Positions 1 to 7,855 of a stretch of DNA of 64,000 nucleotides are shown in pieces. Where the stretch lies: assembly GCA_017889585.1 (NCBI GenBank), contig JAGFZX010000010.1:1-64000 (forward strand). The letters run 5' to 3'. The position numbers and the translations under genes are program-made. Source of the stretch: Bacillota bacterium (GTDB taxonomy: Bacteria; Bacillota; Negativicutes; DSM-13327). The first letter of the stretch is position 1; each line of letters starts with the position of its first letter. Below the pieces are notes generated by a model, which did not search any database, was not told the origin of the DNA, and worked only from the letters and a program-made list of their open reading frames with translations.

Positions 1-33
1 CATCGCTTTATATTCTTTATCAAATGTTCTCAT
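1..33 (-). CDS. 5' end of a probable IS3-type transposase gene (partial)
   Basis: The reverse strand opens with ATG at 33 and reads MRTFDKEYKAM before leaving the window. That resembles the first residues of IS3-family OrfA proteins. A GGGGGTG ribosome-binding site lies just upstream (reverse strand). An in-frame ATG at 48 is possible but has no such site. Only 11 residues are visible, so the family call is a resemblance. Confidence 0.4.
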   Translation of the reverse strand, partial: MRTFDKEYKAM

Positions 34-82
34 CTTGGACACCCCCATGATTTTATTGTATCACGAGTTCATCGTGTCCACA
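1..82 (-). mobile_element. Left end of a probable insertion sequence
   Basis: On the reverse strand the putative transposase start is preceded by about 50 bases beginning TGTGGACACGATG, a TG-start typical of IS3-type ends. On the forward strand the element would finish at the CACA near 82, exactly where a truncated reading frame begins (83-177). The other end lies outside the window, so the boundary is inferred from one side only. Confidence 0.35.
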
Positions 83-177
83 TAACCGCGGTAAGTTCAA
101 ATGTTATAGACCGTTTAACACTTGATGCTATTGGTGTTGCGGCGAATTTTGGAATTTACATGAATAATCGAGATTAA
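83..177 (+). pseudogene. C-terminal remnant of an unidentified gene cut by the IS end
   Basis: One forward frame runs open from the IS boundary to TAA at 175-177 and ends ...AANFGIYMNNRD. It has no start codon or ribosome-binding site, so it looks like the 3' tail of a gene whose front was displaced by the element at 1-82. I do not recognise the family. Confidence 0.35.
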
Positions 178-256
178 GACAGAATTTATATAACTGAATA
201 TTTATAATGGTAAATATATGAAAGTTAGAAGGAGCTTATTAATTAAAGGAAGGGAA

Positions 257-292
257 ATGGGAAAAGGAAAATATGATTTAACAAAAATCTAA
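257..292 (+). CDS. Possible 11-residue peptide
   Basis: ATG at 257 follows an AAGGAAGGG ribosome-binding-like stretch and encodes MGKGKYDLTKI, then TAA. The signal is decent, but the peptide is so short that chance cannot be excluded. No function is proposed. Confidence 0.2.
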   Translation: MGKGKYDLTKI

Positions 293-415
293 ATTACAAA
301 ATATTCTTATAAACAGGTAAATAATTAGTTTCCTGTTTTGCCTTATTCGTTTTTATAAAAGGATTATTACGAGATTGTGTAAAGCGATCACTTGTATGGA
401 TTGAGTAATATTTTT

Positions 416-445
416 AAGACTTGGCTAAAACCGAGTCTTTTTTTA
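416..445 (+). terminator. Rho-independent terminator
   Basis: The stem AAGACTTGG pairs with CCGAGTCTT (one G-U pair) around a CTAAAA loop and is followed by a run of T. It would end transcription arriving from the left of the window, before the sigG leader. Confidence 0.7.
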
Positions 446-446
446 T

Positions 447-500
447 GAAAGTACAAAGTATATTTTATTGATTTCAAGCAAGAACGACTAAGGCTTTTCT
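447..500 (-). repeat. Interspersed palindromic repeat, copy A (partial)
   Basis: Read on the reverse strand this matches the shared core of the repeat family: CCTTAGT, then TCTTGCTTG and an AATCAA segment, then a degenerate GTATACTTT end. The CTTGGC stem-loop seen at the left of full copies is missing. Other copies are at 2424, 22428, 25336, 37300, 43801, 48991, 57776 and possibly 38821. Confidence 0.5.
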
Positions 501-599
501 TATCAGAACTAATGTGTCTACAGTGGATAGTGCTTCTCATAGTTCGCATTAGGTCCATATCCTTAACGCTTCAACATGCTACTTGATTTGTGGTTATTA

Positions 600-628
600 T
601 GAATAAAATTTGCTAACCGTGGTAATAA
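600..628 (+). promoter_or_regulatory. Possible forespore-type promoter of sigG
   Basis: TGAATA at 600-605 resembles the -35 element of sigma-F/sigma-G promoters. About 17 bases later comes TAATAAT, a weak match to the -10. It sits 55 bases before the sigG start, which would fit forespore expression or autoregulation. This is inferred from sequence only. Confidence 0.3.
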
Positions 629-684
629 TGCTCATGTACGGTAATAGTCTTTTAATATTATGGAAACTAATGGGAGGAATTAAA

Positions 685-1458
685 ATGATTATAAATAAGG
701 TAGAAATTTGTGGTGTAAATACAGCAAAACTCCCGGTGCTTTCCGCTATTAAAATGCGTGAATTATTTGTGGTATTGCAAAATGGTGAATTATCAGTTCG
801 GGAACAATTAATATATGGGAATTTGCGGTTGGTTCTTAGCGTAATTCAAAGATTTAATAATCGTGGTGAATATGTAGATGATTTATTCCAGGTTGGTTGT
901 ATTGGGCTCATGAAAGCTATAGATAATTTTGATCTTTCACAAAATGTTAAATTTTCCACGTATGCTGTGCCTATGATCATTGGTGAGATACGGCGGTATT
1001 TAAGAGATAACAATCCTATTAGAGTGAGTCGGTCTATGCGTGATATTGCCTATAAAGCTTTGCAGGTTCGGGATTCCCTTGTTTGCAGACACTCGCGTGA
1101 GCCTTCAATTGCTGAAATCGCTAATGAACTTAAAATGCAACGTGAGGAAATAGTATTTGCCCTTGATGCCATTCAAGAACCAATATCCTTATTTGAACCT
1201 ATTTATCATGATGGTGGAGATCCGATTTTTGTTATGGACCAAATAAGTGATAATAAACATTTAGATTTTAATTGGTTAGAAGGTGTAGCAATTAAAGATG
1301 CTTTGTATAGATTAAATGATCGAGAAAAACATATACTTAATTTACGGTTTTTTGAAGGGAAAACACAAATGGAAGTAGCTGATGAAATAGGTATATCCCA
1401 GGCACAAGTTTCTCGCTTAGAAAAAGCCGCCTTAGGGCATATGCGTAAATATATATAG
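685..1458 (+). CDS. sigG: RNA polymerase sporulation sigma factor SigG
   Basis: Forespore-specific sigma-70-family factor that directs late prespore transcription after engulfment. The 257-residue product matches Bacillus SigG in length and almost word for word in conserved parts: NKVEICGV at the N-terminus, the region-2 block FNNRGEYVDDLFQVGCIG (about residues 57-74), KFSTYAVPMIIGEIRRYLRD (core binding and -10 recognition), and a C-terminal helix-turn-helix with GISQAQVSRLEK. The start at 685 is chosen because GGGAGG lies 8 bases upstream and the family begins just before NKVEICG; an in-frame ATG at 610 has no such site. spoIIR follows after 16 bases. The usual upstream partners spoIIGA and sigE are absent; IS debris lies there instead. 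Confidence 0.97.
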   Translation: MIINKVEICGVNTAKLPVLSAIKMRELFVVLQNGELSVREQLIYGNLRLVLSVIQRFNNRGEYVDDLFQVGCIGLMKAIDNFDLSQNVKFSTYAVPMIIGEIRRYLRDNNPIRVSRSMRDIAYKALQVRDSLVCRHSREPSIAEIANELKMQREEIVFALDAIQEPISLFEPIYHDGGDPIFVMDQISDNKHLDFNWLEGVAIKDALYRLNDREKHILNLRFFEGKTQMEVADEIGISQAQVSRLEKAALGHMRKYI

Positions 1459-1474
1459 TTAAGGGGAAGATGGG

Positions 1475-2080
1475 ATGAGGAGAAAGTTATTATGGGAATG
1501 TGGTTTGTTAGGTATCGTATTATTTATTATTGTTGGTTGGTCTTTTTTGATCTATCAAGGTCAAGAAAATTTACCTGTTTCATGTGGAAATGAAGATTTG
1601 ATTCGGTTACATGTATTGGCTAATAGTGATAGGGTGGAAGATCAACAGTTAAAACTAAAAGTTCGCGATGCCATGATCGATTATTTAGCGCCTTATTTAG
1701 AACATGTTACCACGAAAGCGGCAGCTAAGCAGATTGTTTTAGAGCAGAAGGATAAGCTTATTGATATAGCCAAACAAGTAGTGGTTATGAATGGTGCTGA
1801 TTATCCAGTAGAGGTACAGATTGGAATGTTTGACTTTCCGATAAAATCATATGGTAGTTTGGTACTGCCAGCTGGTAAATATGAGGCGCTACGTGTATTA
1901 ATAGGAAGTGCTGAAGGGAGTAATTGGTGGTGCGTATTATTTCCCCCCCTTTGTTTCGTTGATCTTACAAATGTGGCTGCAATACCGGCAAAAGGCCCTG
2001 GAGAAAACAGCGGACAGCAGGATATAAAGGTTGAATTTAAATCCAAGATTGCTGAACTATGGAGACAAAGTAAAAACTAA
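1475..2080 (+). CDS. spoIIR: Stage II sporulation protein R
   Basis: SpoIIR is the forespore signalling protein that crosses into the intermembrane space and triggers SpoIIGA to process pro-sigma-E in the mother cell. The 201-residue product has one N-terminal membrane segment or uncleaved signal (about residues 9-28), then the family hallmark RLHVLANSD (residues 44-52), and the conserved block SYGSLVLPAGKYEALRV. AAGGGGAAG provides the ribosome-binding site. It directly follows sigG, so both are probably co-transcribed. In Bacillus spoIIR is a sigma-F target, which fits forespore expression of this pair. Confidence 0.95.
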   Translation: MRRKLLWECGLLGIVLFIIVGWSFLIYQGQENLPVSCGNEDLIRLHVLANSDRVEDQQLKLKVRDAMIDYLAPYLEHVTTKAAAKQIVLEQKDKLIDIAKQVVVMNGADYPVEVQIGMFDFPIKSYGSLVLPAGKYEALRVLIGSAEGSNWWCVLFPPLCFVDLTNVAAIPAKGPGENSGQQDIKVEFKSKIAELWRQSKN

Positions 2081-2092
2081 AAAAATTATTAG

Positions 2093-2123
2093 TTGACACA
2101 TTTATGACCTACCTTCATATAAT
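2093..2123 (+). promoter_or_regulatory. Promoter of the ylmC-like gene
   Basis: TTGACA at 2093-2098 and TATAAT at 2118-2123 are both perfect vegetative hexamers, though the 19-base spacer is longer than the ideal 17. It lies in the 79-base gap between spoIIR and the PRC-barrel gene and suggests the latter can be expressed independently. Confidence 0.55.
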
Positions 2124-2159
2124 ATATGGAACAAGCAGAGTAGCTAGGAGGTAAGGGAA

Positions 2160-2423
2160 ATGTTGAAAACTTCAGATCTTAAGGTTAAAGAGGTTATTAA
2201 TATTATTGATGGTAAAAGATTAGGGGCTATAACTGATATTGAAATTGATGTTGAAAGCGGTAAATTGACTTCAATTGTAGTACCTGGAAATGGTAGATTT
2301 CTTGGGTTGTTTGGGCGTAATGAAGATGTTATAATTCCGTGGGAAAAAATTAGCAAAATTGGCTTTGATGTTATTCTGGTAGAGACAACAACTTTTGCTG
2401 ATCTAAAACAATTGGATAAATAA
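2160..2423 (+). CDS. YlmC/YmxH family PRC-barrel sporulation protein
   Basis: An 87-residue single-domain protein of the PRC-barrel family found next to sporulation genes in Firmicutes. Visible hallmarks are the opening SDLKVKEVINIIDGKRLG, the acidic strand DIEIDVESGKL, the turn GLFGRNEDVIIPW, and a C-terminal ILVE strand. The ribosome-binding site is AGGAGGTAAG, 7 bases before ATG. YlmC/YmxH proteins have no well-defined biochemical role; members are reported as sporulation-associated. It follows sigG-spoIIR but has its own promoter at 2093. A segment at 10990-11035 resembles its first ~14 codons (see findings). Confidence 0.9.
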   Translation: MLKTSDLKVKEVINIIDGKRLGAITDIEIDVESGKLTSIVVPGNGRFLGLFGRNEDVIIPWEKISKIGFDVILVETTTFADLKQLDK

Positions 2424-2490
2424 AAACAACTTGCTTACGCCAAATCTTAGTTGACTTTTCCTGGAACTAGAAAGAGGTATACTTTGTGAT
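2424..2490 (+). repeat. Interspersed palindromic repeat, copy B (diverged)
   Basis: Begins directly after the ylmC-like stop codon. It keeps the order AACTTGCTTACGCCAA, CTTAGTTG, GGAACTAGAAAGAGG, TATACTTTGTGAT seen in better copies at 22428 and 48991, but lacks the internal GCAGGCAGAA segment and is degraded. Confidence 0.55.
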
Positions 2491-2516
2491 GATCTAAAAG
2501 CAGACACAATAATTCA

Positions 2517-2640
2517 TCTAATAGATGAATTAGAAGTACATATTTTGGGGATTGACTAAAGGTCTTTAACTTTTTAAGGTTAGAGATCTTTTAGTTTTAT
2601 TTCTTAATTTCAACAGGAAATATACAATATAAAACAATGA
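2517..2640 (+). repeat. Left direct repeat flanking the accessory island
   Basis: About 120 bases here recur in the same orientation at 11022-11150 with roughly 80 percent identity by eye. Shared blocks include TTAGATGAATT or ATAGATGAATT, GGGGATTGACTAAA, GTCTTTAACTTTT, CTTTTAGTTTTAT and CAGGAAAT. Both copies encode a short frame ending ...GID-stop just before a hairpin. The 8.4 kb between the copies is accessory DNA. Confidence 0.6.
2554..2605 (+). terminator. Terminator hairpin inside the left direct repeat
   Basis: ACTAAAG...CTTTAAC pairs with GGTTAGAG...CTTTTAGT, followed by TTTTATTTCTT. The same hairpin is conserved at 11057-11105. It probably terminates the ylmC-like transcript. Confidence 0.6.
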
Positions 2641-2700
2641 TATAATCTTATACAAAACTAAAATTTGAGGTAAAGATAATGGTACTGAAAAGTAAAATAC

Positions 2701-2841
2701 TTAGACTATATTATTGGACAAGATCATTGGTTTATTAAATGAAAGGTCAAGCCAATGCTAGGGAGTGAAAGTTTTGAAACTGCTATGAAAGTAATTTGTG
2801 GAATTGAAGCCACGCATATGATTATATAAGAGACAGGTTGA
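2701..2841 (+). pseudogene. IS6-family transposase, degenerate C-terminal remnant
   Basis: Reading the frame from 2701 gives GQDHWFIK, stop, KVKPMLGSESFETAM, then GIEATHMII, stop. IS6-family transposases (IS240/IS431 type) end with a block of the form EQDHRFIKxRVxPMLGFKSF...GIEAMHMIKKG, so the match is clear despite two in-frame stops. The N-terminal two-thirds, including most of the DDE domain, is missing. It is an inactive fossil. Confidence 0.7.
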
Positions 2842-2846
2842 AGAAA

Positions 2847-3124
2847 TGAGTACACCCTCTAAAGTAGACATGGCTAGATAATAGTCTTAAAAGCTACTTT
2901 AGGGGGGGGTTGATATGATAAGACATTGGGTCAAGGATTATCGATTCAGCGGTGAGTCTGGATTAGACGAATGACGAGGTAAGACCTCTACCAGTAGAGC
3001 TAGGGTACGACTAATGACTAAAGAATATTATTTGAATATGCGGATCAAGCGACTAGAAATGAAAAATGAATTTTTTAAAACTATTAGAGCTACAAAGGAG
3101 ATATGTTTTTGGTATGCCGCCTGA
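2847..3124 (+). pseudogene. IS3-family OrfA remnant with its left end
   Basis: From ATG at 2915 the frame reads IRHWVKDYRFSGESGLDE, stop, and continues to MRIKRLEMKNEFFKT before TGA at 3122. W-x3-Y-x2-G-GEsGL followed by a basic leucine-rich stretch with EN-E-F-K is the OrfA signature of IS3-family elements. ACACCCTCTAAAGTAGAC at about 2850 resembles an element end. An internal stop and the lack of any OrfB show it is dead. Sequence from 3125 to 3315 is unrecognised. Confidence 0.6.
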
Positions 3125-3401
3125 AGAGACTCATACTTGTAGAATGAGGGGGCAGGAAGAAATTACATACCGTTCGTTGCTGGTTCCACTAGATCTATTA
3201 CATATGTGCTTTTGTCACTTTATGCTTCCAGTATGTTCGTTATCACGATATATGTCCTTTAAAGTATTGGATATTTATTTCGCACAAGCTGAATTAAGTA
3301 AGGGAATTTTCTGAAAAGAAGGAATTTTGTCAATACATGTTGTATTTTAGCAGTATATTTAATTTATAGGGATGAAGAAAGTATATCAAGGAGGAGTTTA
3401 A

Positions 3402-5096
3402 ATGAAAATTGGTGCTAAAATCACAGCGGGATTTCTAATTGTGTTAGTAGTTATGATTATTTCCAGTGGTATTGGTGTGTATTTAATTAATGAAATGAAT
3501 AATACCAGTGATGATTTACAGGAAAAAGGTTTGGTATTACTGCAAAAGACCAATGGTTTAGTGAAAAACAACGGGTTAAAAGTGGCTGCTATACGTGGAT
3601 TTATTCTTACTGGAAAAGATTCATTTTTAGATGATTACAATAATTTAGACAAAGAGGATGATGTAATTATCAAGGAGCTAATAGACAAGGCAATAAGTGC
3701 GAAGGGGAAACAATTTGCACAAGAGGCAAAGGAAATGGATGATAAATATCAAAAAATTGTAATAGAAAAAATAGTACCACTTAGAAGAGCTGGAAAAGTG
3801 GACGAAGCGATTGTGGTAATGAGTAATGAATTGGCTCCAGCAGCCGCTGAGACCCGTAAAAAATTAGACGAATACCTTAAGTTCAGGGAAAAGCAAATTA
3901 ACGATAGTTTTGATATGGCGCAAAATGCTGGGAACAAGGCGAATAAGACGTTGCTGATAATGACAGTGATTGCTTTTGTCATTGGCATTGGCACGTCGGT
4001 TATCATTACCAGGTCAGTGACTATACCACTTAAGTTAGCAGTTGGCGATTTAGATAAGATGGCCGAAGGTGATTTTAGTTTTAAAGTTCCTGAGCAGTTT
4101 TTGCGGACTAAGGATGAAGTCGGCGATTTGGCGCGAGCAATGGATAAAATGTTGAGTAGCTTAAACGATATTCTTAAGAAGATCGCTGCGTCTGCACAAA
4201 ACTTGGCGGCATCTTCAGAGCAACTTACAGCCAGTGCGGAACAATCTGCTCAGGCTGCCAATCAGGTTGCAATGTCGATAGTAGAAGTGGCGAGGGGAGC
4301 TGATGTGCAAATGACTGCCGCCAATGGAGCATCAGTTGCGGTTCAGCAAATGTCAGCAGGAATGCAGCAAGCTGCGGCCAATGCCAATACAGTGGCTGGT
4401 GTATCAGACAAAACTTTTAAAACGGCAAAATATGGTAGTGAGATTGTAAGTCAGGCCGTTAGTCAAATGGTAGCAATTGAACAATCTTCATTAATTGTAG
4501 CTAGTGCGGTTGGCAAATTAAATGAACGTTCCCAGGAAATCGGCCAAATTGTTGAGGCTATTTCCGGTATAGCCGGGCAAACCAACTTATTGGCTCTCAA
4601 TGCAGCAATTGAAGCAGCGCGAGCTGGGGAGCAGGGAAGAGGTTTTGCTGTGGTAGCTGAGGAAGTGCGCAAATTAGCTGAACAGTCTCAGGAAGCGGCG
4701 AAGAAGATATCGTCACTTATTGGCGAAATCAGAAATGATACCGAGAAAGCGGTAGTGGCTATGGATACTGGTGTACAAGACGTAAAGATGGGGACGGAAG
4801 TTGTAAACGCTGCCGGAAAGACTTTTGTGGAAATAGTAGAACTTGTTAATACGGTGTCTTCGCAAGTAGAGGATATTTCTGCAACTGTTCAGCAAATGGC
4901 TGGTGGAAGTCAGCAGATTGTTTCATCTGTTCAAGAGATAGCTACAGTCAGTAAGAGTACAGTGGGGCAAACACAGACTGTATCGGCAGCTACCGAAGAA
5001 CAGTCTGCATCCATGGAAGAAATCGCATCTTCCAGTCAGGCGTTGTCCAGAATGGCAGAAGAATTGCAATTAGCTATAGACAAGTTTAAGATTTGA
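3402..5096 (+). CDS. Methyl-accepting chemotaxis protein
   Basis: A 564-residue transmembrane chemoreceptor. Order: membrane segment 1 (about 8-30), a helical extracytoplasmic sensor of about 150 residues of the four-helix-bundle type, membrane segment 2 (about 185-204), a HAMP linker starting at [20 protein letters not shown], and the cytoplasmic signalling domain. The domain carries the hairpin-tip signature [20 protein letters not shown] (about 387-406) and glutamine/glutamate-rich methylation helices ([17 protein letters not shown] near the C-terminus). It relays ligand occupancy to CheA/CheW, but no che genes are nearby. The ribosome-binding site is AAGGAGGAG. A paralogue lies at 9042-10757 with a near-identical signalling domain but a different sensor. 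The ligand is unknown. Confidence 0.95.
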   Translation: MKIGAKITAGFLIVLVVMIISSGIGVYLINEMNNTSDDLQEKGLVLLQKTNGLVKNNGLKVAAIRGFILTGKDSFLDDYNNLDKEDDVIIKELIDKAISAKGKQFAQEAKEMDDKYQKIVIEKIVPLRRAGKVDEAIVVMSNELAPAAAETRKKLDEYLKFREKQINDSFDMAQNAGNKANKTLLIMTVIAFVIGIGTSVIITRSVTIPLKLAVGDLDKMAEGDFSFKVPEQFLRTKDEVGDLARAMDKMLSSLNDILKKIAASAQNLAASSEQLTASAEQSAQAANQVAMSIVEVARGADVQMTAANGASVAVQQMSAGMQQAAANANTVAGVSDKTFKTAKYGSEIVSQAVSQMVAIEQSSLIVASAVGKLNERSQEIGQIVEAISGIAGQTNLLALNAAIEAARAGEQGRGFAVVAEEVRKLAEQSQEAAKKISSLIGEIRNDTEKAVVAMDTGVQDVKMGTEVVNAAGKTFVEIVELVNTVSSQVEDISATVQQMAGGSQQIVSSVQEIATVSKSTVGQTQTVSAATEEQSASMEEIASSSQALSRMAEELQLAIDKFKI

Positions 5097-5139
5097 GTGC
5101 GTGTTTAAAATGGAGTATGTTGTAATACAATAAGTGAAT

Positions 5140-5285
5140 TTTCAAGGTCACGACTCGGTGCGTCATTAAGTACATTCATGTATAACGGGTGGGATTCTTG
5201 TATGGTAAGGCTTAGCTATCCGCCATTATCCAGCCTTGGGGTAGACAGGGAAAACGTAAGCCTAAGCATAGGTAGGAGAGATAAT
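5140..5285 (+). other. Structured non-coding segment, possibly a group II intron fragment
   Basis: There is no open frame here, but several pairings are visible. TACAT pairs with ATGTA around 5170. GGTGGGAT (5189) pairs with ATCCGCC (5218). AGGCTTA (5208) can pair with TAAGCCT (5257). GGTAAGG...AAACGTAAGCC...AGGTAGG is reminiscent of domain I of bacterial group II introns, but no domain V or reverse transcriptase is present. The identity is uncertain and could be some other RNA. Confidence 0.3.
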
Positions 5286-5320
5286 AGGCAAAATAATATG
5301 ATTTACTATATATAATGTGC

Positions 5321-5352
5321 TTGACTATAACATAGATGTCATATTTTATAAT
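5321..5352 (+). promoter_or_regulatory. Promoter of the MerR-like pseudogene with long spacer
   Basis: TTGACT at 5321-5326 and TATAAT at 5347-5352 are separated by 20 bases. Over-long 19-20 base spacers are characteristic of promoters controlled by MerR-family activators. It lies immediately upstream of a MerR-family reading frame, so it may have been autoregulated. Confidence 0.45.
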
Positions 5353-5384
5353 GTAATTATAGACGTCAGAAAGAGGTTATTGGA

Positions 5385-5731
5385 GTGTTGATTAGAGAGT
5401 TATCGGATCGAACAGGTGCGAGTATACGGTCGATAAGGCATTATGAATCGAAAGGGCTAGTTTATGCTAGACGTTTAGCAAATGGCTATCGCGACTATGA
5501 TGATAACGCAATTGGAAGAGAAAAACAATTCAATTATATCTCAGCTTAGGACTTACGACGGAAAACATTGCACAAATCATTGATTGTCCGATTTCGCCAG
5601 AAAATGACCGACCTTTATGCAAGGAAGTGCATAAGCTATATAAAGCTAAATTAGATCAAGTAAATGAGCAATTGGAAATACTACGTACTATTCAATTGCG
5701 ACTACAAGAGAGAATTATCGAGAGTGAATAA
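5385..5731 (+). pseudogene. MerR-family transcriptional regulator, frameshifted
   Basis: The first frame (GTG 5385 or TTG 5388) encodes a typical MerR DNA-binding head: IRELSDRTGASIRSIRHYES then KGLVYARRLANGYRDYD. It runs off frame near 5520 in GGAAGAGAAAAACAATTC and hits a stop. A second frame continues perfectly with IQLYLSLGLTTENIAQIIDC and a coiled dimerisation helix, LYKAKLDQVNEQLEILRTIQ, to TAA at 5731. One missing base in the A-rich tract explains the break, assuming the read is right. Such regulators bind long-spacer promoters and activate on effector binding. The downstream amidohydrolase may have been a target. Confidence 0.75.
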
Positions 5732-5783
5732 ACAATAGGTATCTGGCGTTGATAGTAAGACAGGAAATGAGGGGGAATTTGTT

Positions 5784-6569
5784 ATGATTATTGATAGTCA
5801 CGCCCATGTTATACTTCCAGCAGAGCGGCAACTAGAAATGATGGCAGAAGCTAAGATTGATCGCACTATTCTTTTTACTTCCACAATACATCCAGAAACC
5901 ACCACCACCATCGAGACCTTCGAAGAAGAATTGAATAAATTATATGAGATTCTGAACGGAGTAAAAAATCCAATAGATGAAAGAGTCCATGCGATTGAGG
6001 AACTTGCTCAAGTCGTTAAAGCACACCCTGAAAAATATATTGGTTTTGGTTCTATTCCATTCGGTTTATCTTATGATGAAAATCTAACTTGGATAGAGAA
6101 ATATATTATAGCCAATGGTTTTCGGGGGATAGGGGAATTAACCCCAGGTTCAGGAAAGGTACCTGAGCTTGAAGCAGTGTTTAGCGCTTCAAGGGAATTG
6201 GGGAATTTACCTTTGTGGGTGCATACCTTTATTCCATTAAATTTTAAAGATATTAAGGAACTATTGATTTTAGCAAAGCGGTATCCTACGGTTCCGACGA
6301 TAATAGGACATCTTGGCGGGATGCACTGGCTAGATACGTTGAAAGCAATTAGAGATATACCAAACGCATATTTGGACTTATCCGCAACCCCTACTACGAT
6401 AGCTCCTTCTTTTGCAATTAATGAATATCCTGAGAGAGCCTTTTTTAGTTCGGATGCGCCCTATTCTTTGCCGCTAACAGCCAAAATGATCATAGAGCAG
6501 ATGGTAAAAGACTCATTTGTTTTAGAGCAGGTCTTAGGTGGAAATATCGCTAGGCTTTTGCAGATATAA
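5784..6569 (+). CDS. Amidohydrolase family protein (TIM-barrel, metal-dependent)
   Basis: A 261-residue protein starting MIIDSHAHVI, the H-x-H metal-binding strand of the amidohydrolase superfamily (Amidohydro_2 type). Further landmarks are GFRGIGELTPGSG in mid-protein, a histidine at LWVHTF, IIGHLGG (third metal histidine), YLDLSA, and FFSSDAPY with the terminal aspartate. These give a complete set of barrel ligands, so it is probably active. Members hydrolyse or decarboxylate varied substrates, and the substrate cannot be told here. GAGGGGGA is the ribosome-binding site. It follows a broken MerR regulator and stands alone, with no partner genes downstream. Confidence 0.8.
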   Translation: MIIDSHAHVILPAERQLEMMAEAKIDRTILFTSTIHPETTTTIETFEEELNKLYEILNGVKNPIDERVHAIEELAQVVKAHPEKYIGFGSIPFGLSYDENLTWIEKYIIANGFRGIGELTPGSGKVPELEAVFSASRELGNLPLWVHTFIPLNFKDIKELLILAKRYPTVPTIIGHLGGMHWLDTLKAIRDIPNAYLDLSATPTTIAPSFAINEYPERAFFSSDAPYSLPLTAKMIIEQMVKDSFVLEQVLGGNIARLLQI

Positions 6570-7046
6570 AGCTAGGTCTTTACAAGATTTTCTTAGAAGG
6601 AAAAGGTGCATTAATGGTATAAATTGCCTATCGCAATACATGCGGAGTGTGTGGCGTTTATACAGCGACGGTAGCCTAATTTCAAAGGCTTTGTGGGTTT
6701 TAGGGTGATTTTATATGTGTGTTTTATGTTTACTTAAACTTTGGTCTGAGCGATTTTTCTCATTAGGGGTGTTGGGGAGTAGAGAGGATTCATGCAAATG
6801 TACTATAATTATTACACGAAAAAATACATAAATACACGAAATTATAGAAGGTTTCGTATATTTGTGTGGTTGGATAAAAGAAAATGATACCCTTAGTGAA
6901 TTAAACTGGGGCAAAACGTTAGAGTGGACATAAAACAGTACAATCTTGGGATGGAAATGTTTTCATATAAAATGTGACAGATCTCACTTCTATTTTCAAA
7001 ATTAGGGTAAAATTATAACATCGCTTCAAATTTTGCATATGATTAG
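6570..7046 (+). other. Intergenic stretch without a recognisable gene
   Basis: About 480 bases with no convincing reading frame or ribosome-binding site on either strand. The only structure I see is an imperfect 12-bp stem (AAATACACGAAA with TTTCGTATATTT) near 6828-6862. It lacks a T tract, so it is probably not a terminator. Confidence 0.4.
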
Positions 7047-7084
7047 AAAAGGGCAGATCGAAAAATTTCAATCTGCCCTTTTTG
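7047..7084. terminator. Bidirectional terminator
   Basis: AAAAGGGCAGAT pairs perfectly with ATCTGCCCTTTT around a 12-base loop, with T runs on both strands. It is placed to end the small reverse gene at 7198-7422. Confidence 0.8.
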
Positions 7085-7197
7085 AGATTGAGTCCTTTAA
7101 TCTAAATATGGTTATCGCAGTCTGATAGTCCTGTGAAATATCGGGCGATTTTTAACTTTGTGATAATTTCGTATCAGAACCGATCCTTATCTTGATC

Positions 7198-7422
7198 TTA
7201 AATGCTAGACTGTGTGGGGGGGGGGCAATTGGATTTACCTTTCGCTTTTTTCTTAGTTGCAGAATCATTAACAGCGATCTCGATCTGATGGATAATTTCT
7301 TTTGTACTAGGTTCTGGATCAAAATAACCATAGTACTCGGCTTTCTTCATTGGGATTTCTCCGACAACTCTATTTTCATCAGGTATGCCGGGAGTTGCTT
7401 TCAAATCTCTGTTTTCAACCAT
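7198..7422 (-). CDS. Small hypothetical protein with a poly-C tract
   Basis: A 74-residue hydrophilic protein with no recognised domain. On the reverse strand GAAGGAG precedes ATG by 8 bases and a terminator follows at 7047, so it looks like a real monocistronic gene. Near its 3' end the coding strand has a run of ten C (ten G in the forward sequence at 7217-7226). One C fewer would replace the last residues by a longer tail of about 20 residues; one more would stop at once. The tract may be a slippage site or a sequencing uncertainty. The tail KKKAKGKS is strongly basic. Confidence 0.55.
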   Translation of the reverse strand: MVENRDLKATPGIPDENRVVGEIPMKKAEYYGYFDPEPSTKEIIHQIEIAVNDSATKKKAKGKSNCPPPTQSSI

Positions 7423-7605
7423 TACAACATCTCCTTCATAATATAGGATGCCAAAAATAAATGAAAAAGTTGCATACTAGGAAATGAGCTTAATGGATTA
7501 AAGTAAGATGCTCGTATGAACAAAAAGGTGAGGAAAAGATTAGACTGCATTATTATAGTTATCTTTTAAATTTAAAATATTAAAGATGAATTAGGGTGAA
7601 TTAAT

Positions 7606-7683
7606 ATGTATCATACTAATTACGATTCTGGTGCGAAACTCTTACTAAGTCAAGGATGCCCCTATTGTTCATCAGAATATTAA
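7606..7683 (+). CDS. Possible 25-residue peptide with CPYC motif
   Basis: ATG at 7606, preceded by AGGGTGA, encodes MYHTNYDSGAKL...GCPYCSSEY and a stop. CPYC could bind metal or be redox active. It may be a short peptide or the truncated head of a longer gene. I do not recognise it. Confidence 0.3.
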   Translation: MYHTNYDSGAKLLLSQGCPYCSSEY

Positions 7684-7805
7684 TCTGAGATCCTCATAAA
7701 TTTATTAAAAATTCAACTTCAGTAAGCGTTGATGGGCTATATTTTTTATTATGAGCGGAGGTAAAAAAGTTCTAAATTAAATAGAGAAAGAATAAAATAA
7801 AGCAT

Positions 7806-7835
7806 TGAGCGCCCTTGCGCGAACAAGGACGCTCA
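7806..7835 (-). terminator. Hairpin downstream of the 29-residue peptide gene
   Basis: TGAGCG-CCTTG pairs with CAAGG-CGCTCA around a short GC-rich loop. On the reverse strand it is followed by AATGCTTTATTTT, a weak T-rich tail, and lies 21 bases past the stop of the peptide gene at 7856-7945. Confidence 0.5.
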
Positions 7836-7855
7836 GAGTGGAATAATGGGAGCAA

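Noticed and set aside
3066..3314. 82-codon forward frame
   Set aside because: It begins inside the IS3 OrfA remnant in another register, has no ribosome-binding site, and its composition changes along its length; probably chance.
7210..7230. G10 tract as a quadruplex or promoter element
   Set aside because: A single uninterrupted run cannot form the four tracts of a quadruplex, and no promoter sits next to it.
7192..7446. 84-codon forward frame with hydrophobic parts
   Set aside because: It is the antisense shadow of the reverse-strand gene at 7198-7422, which has the better ribosome-binding site and a terminator.
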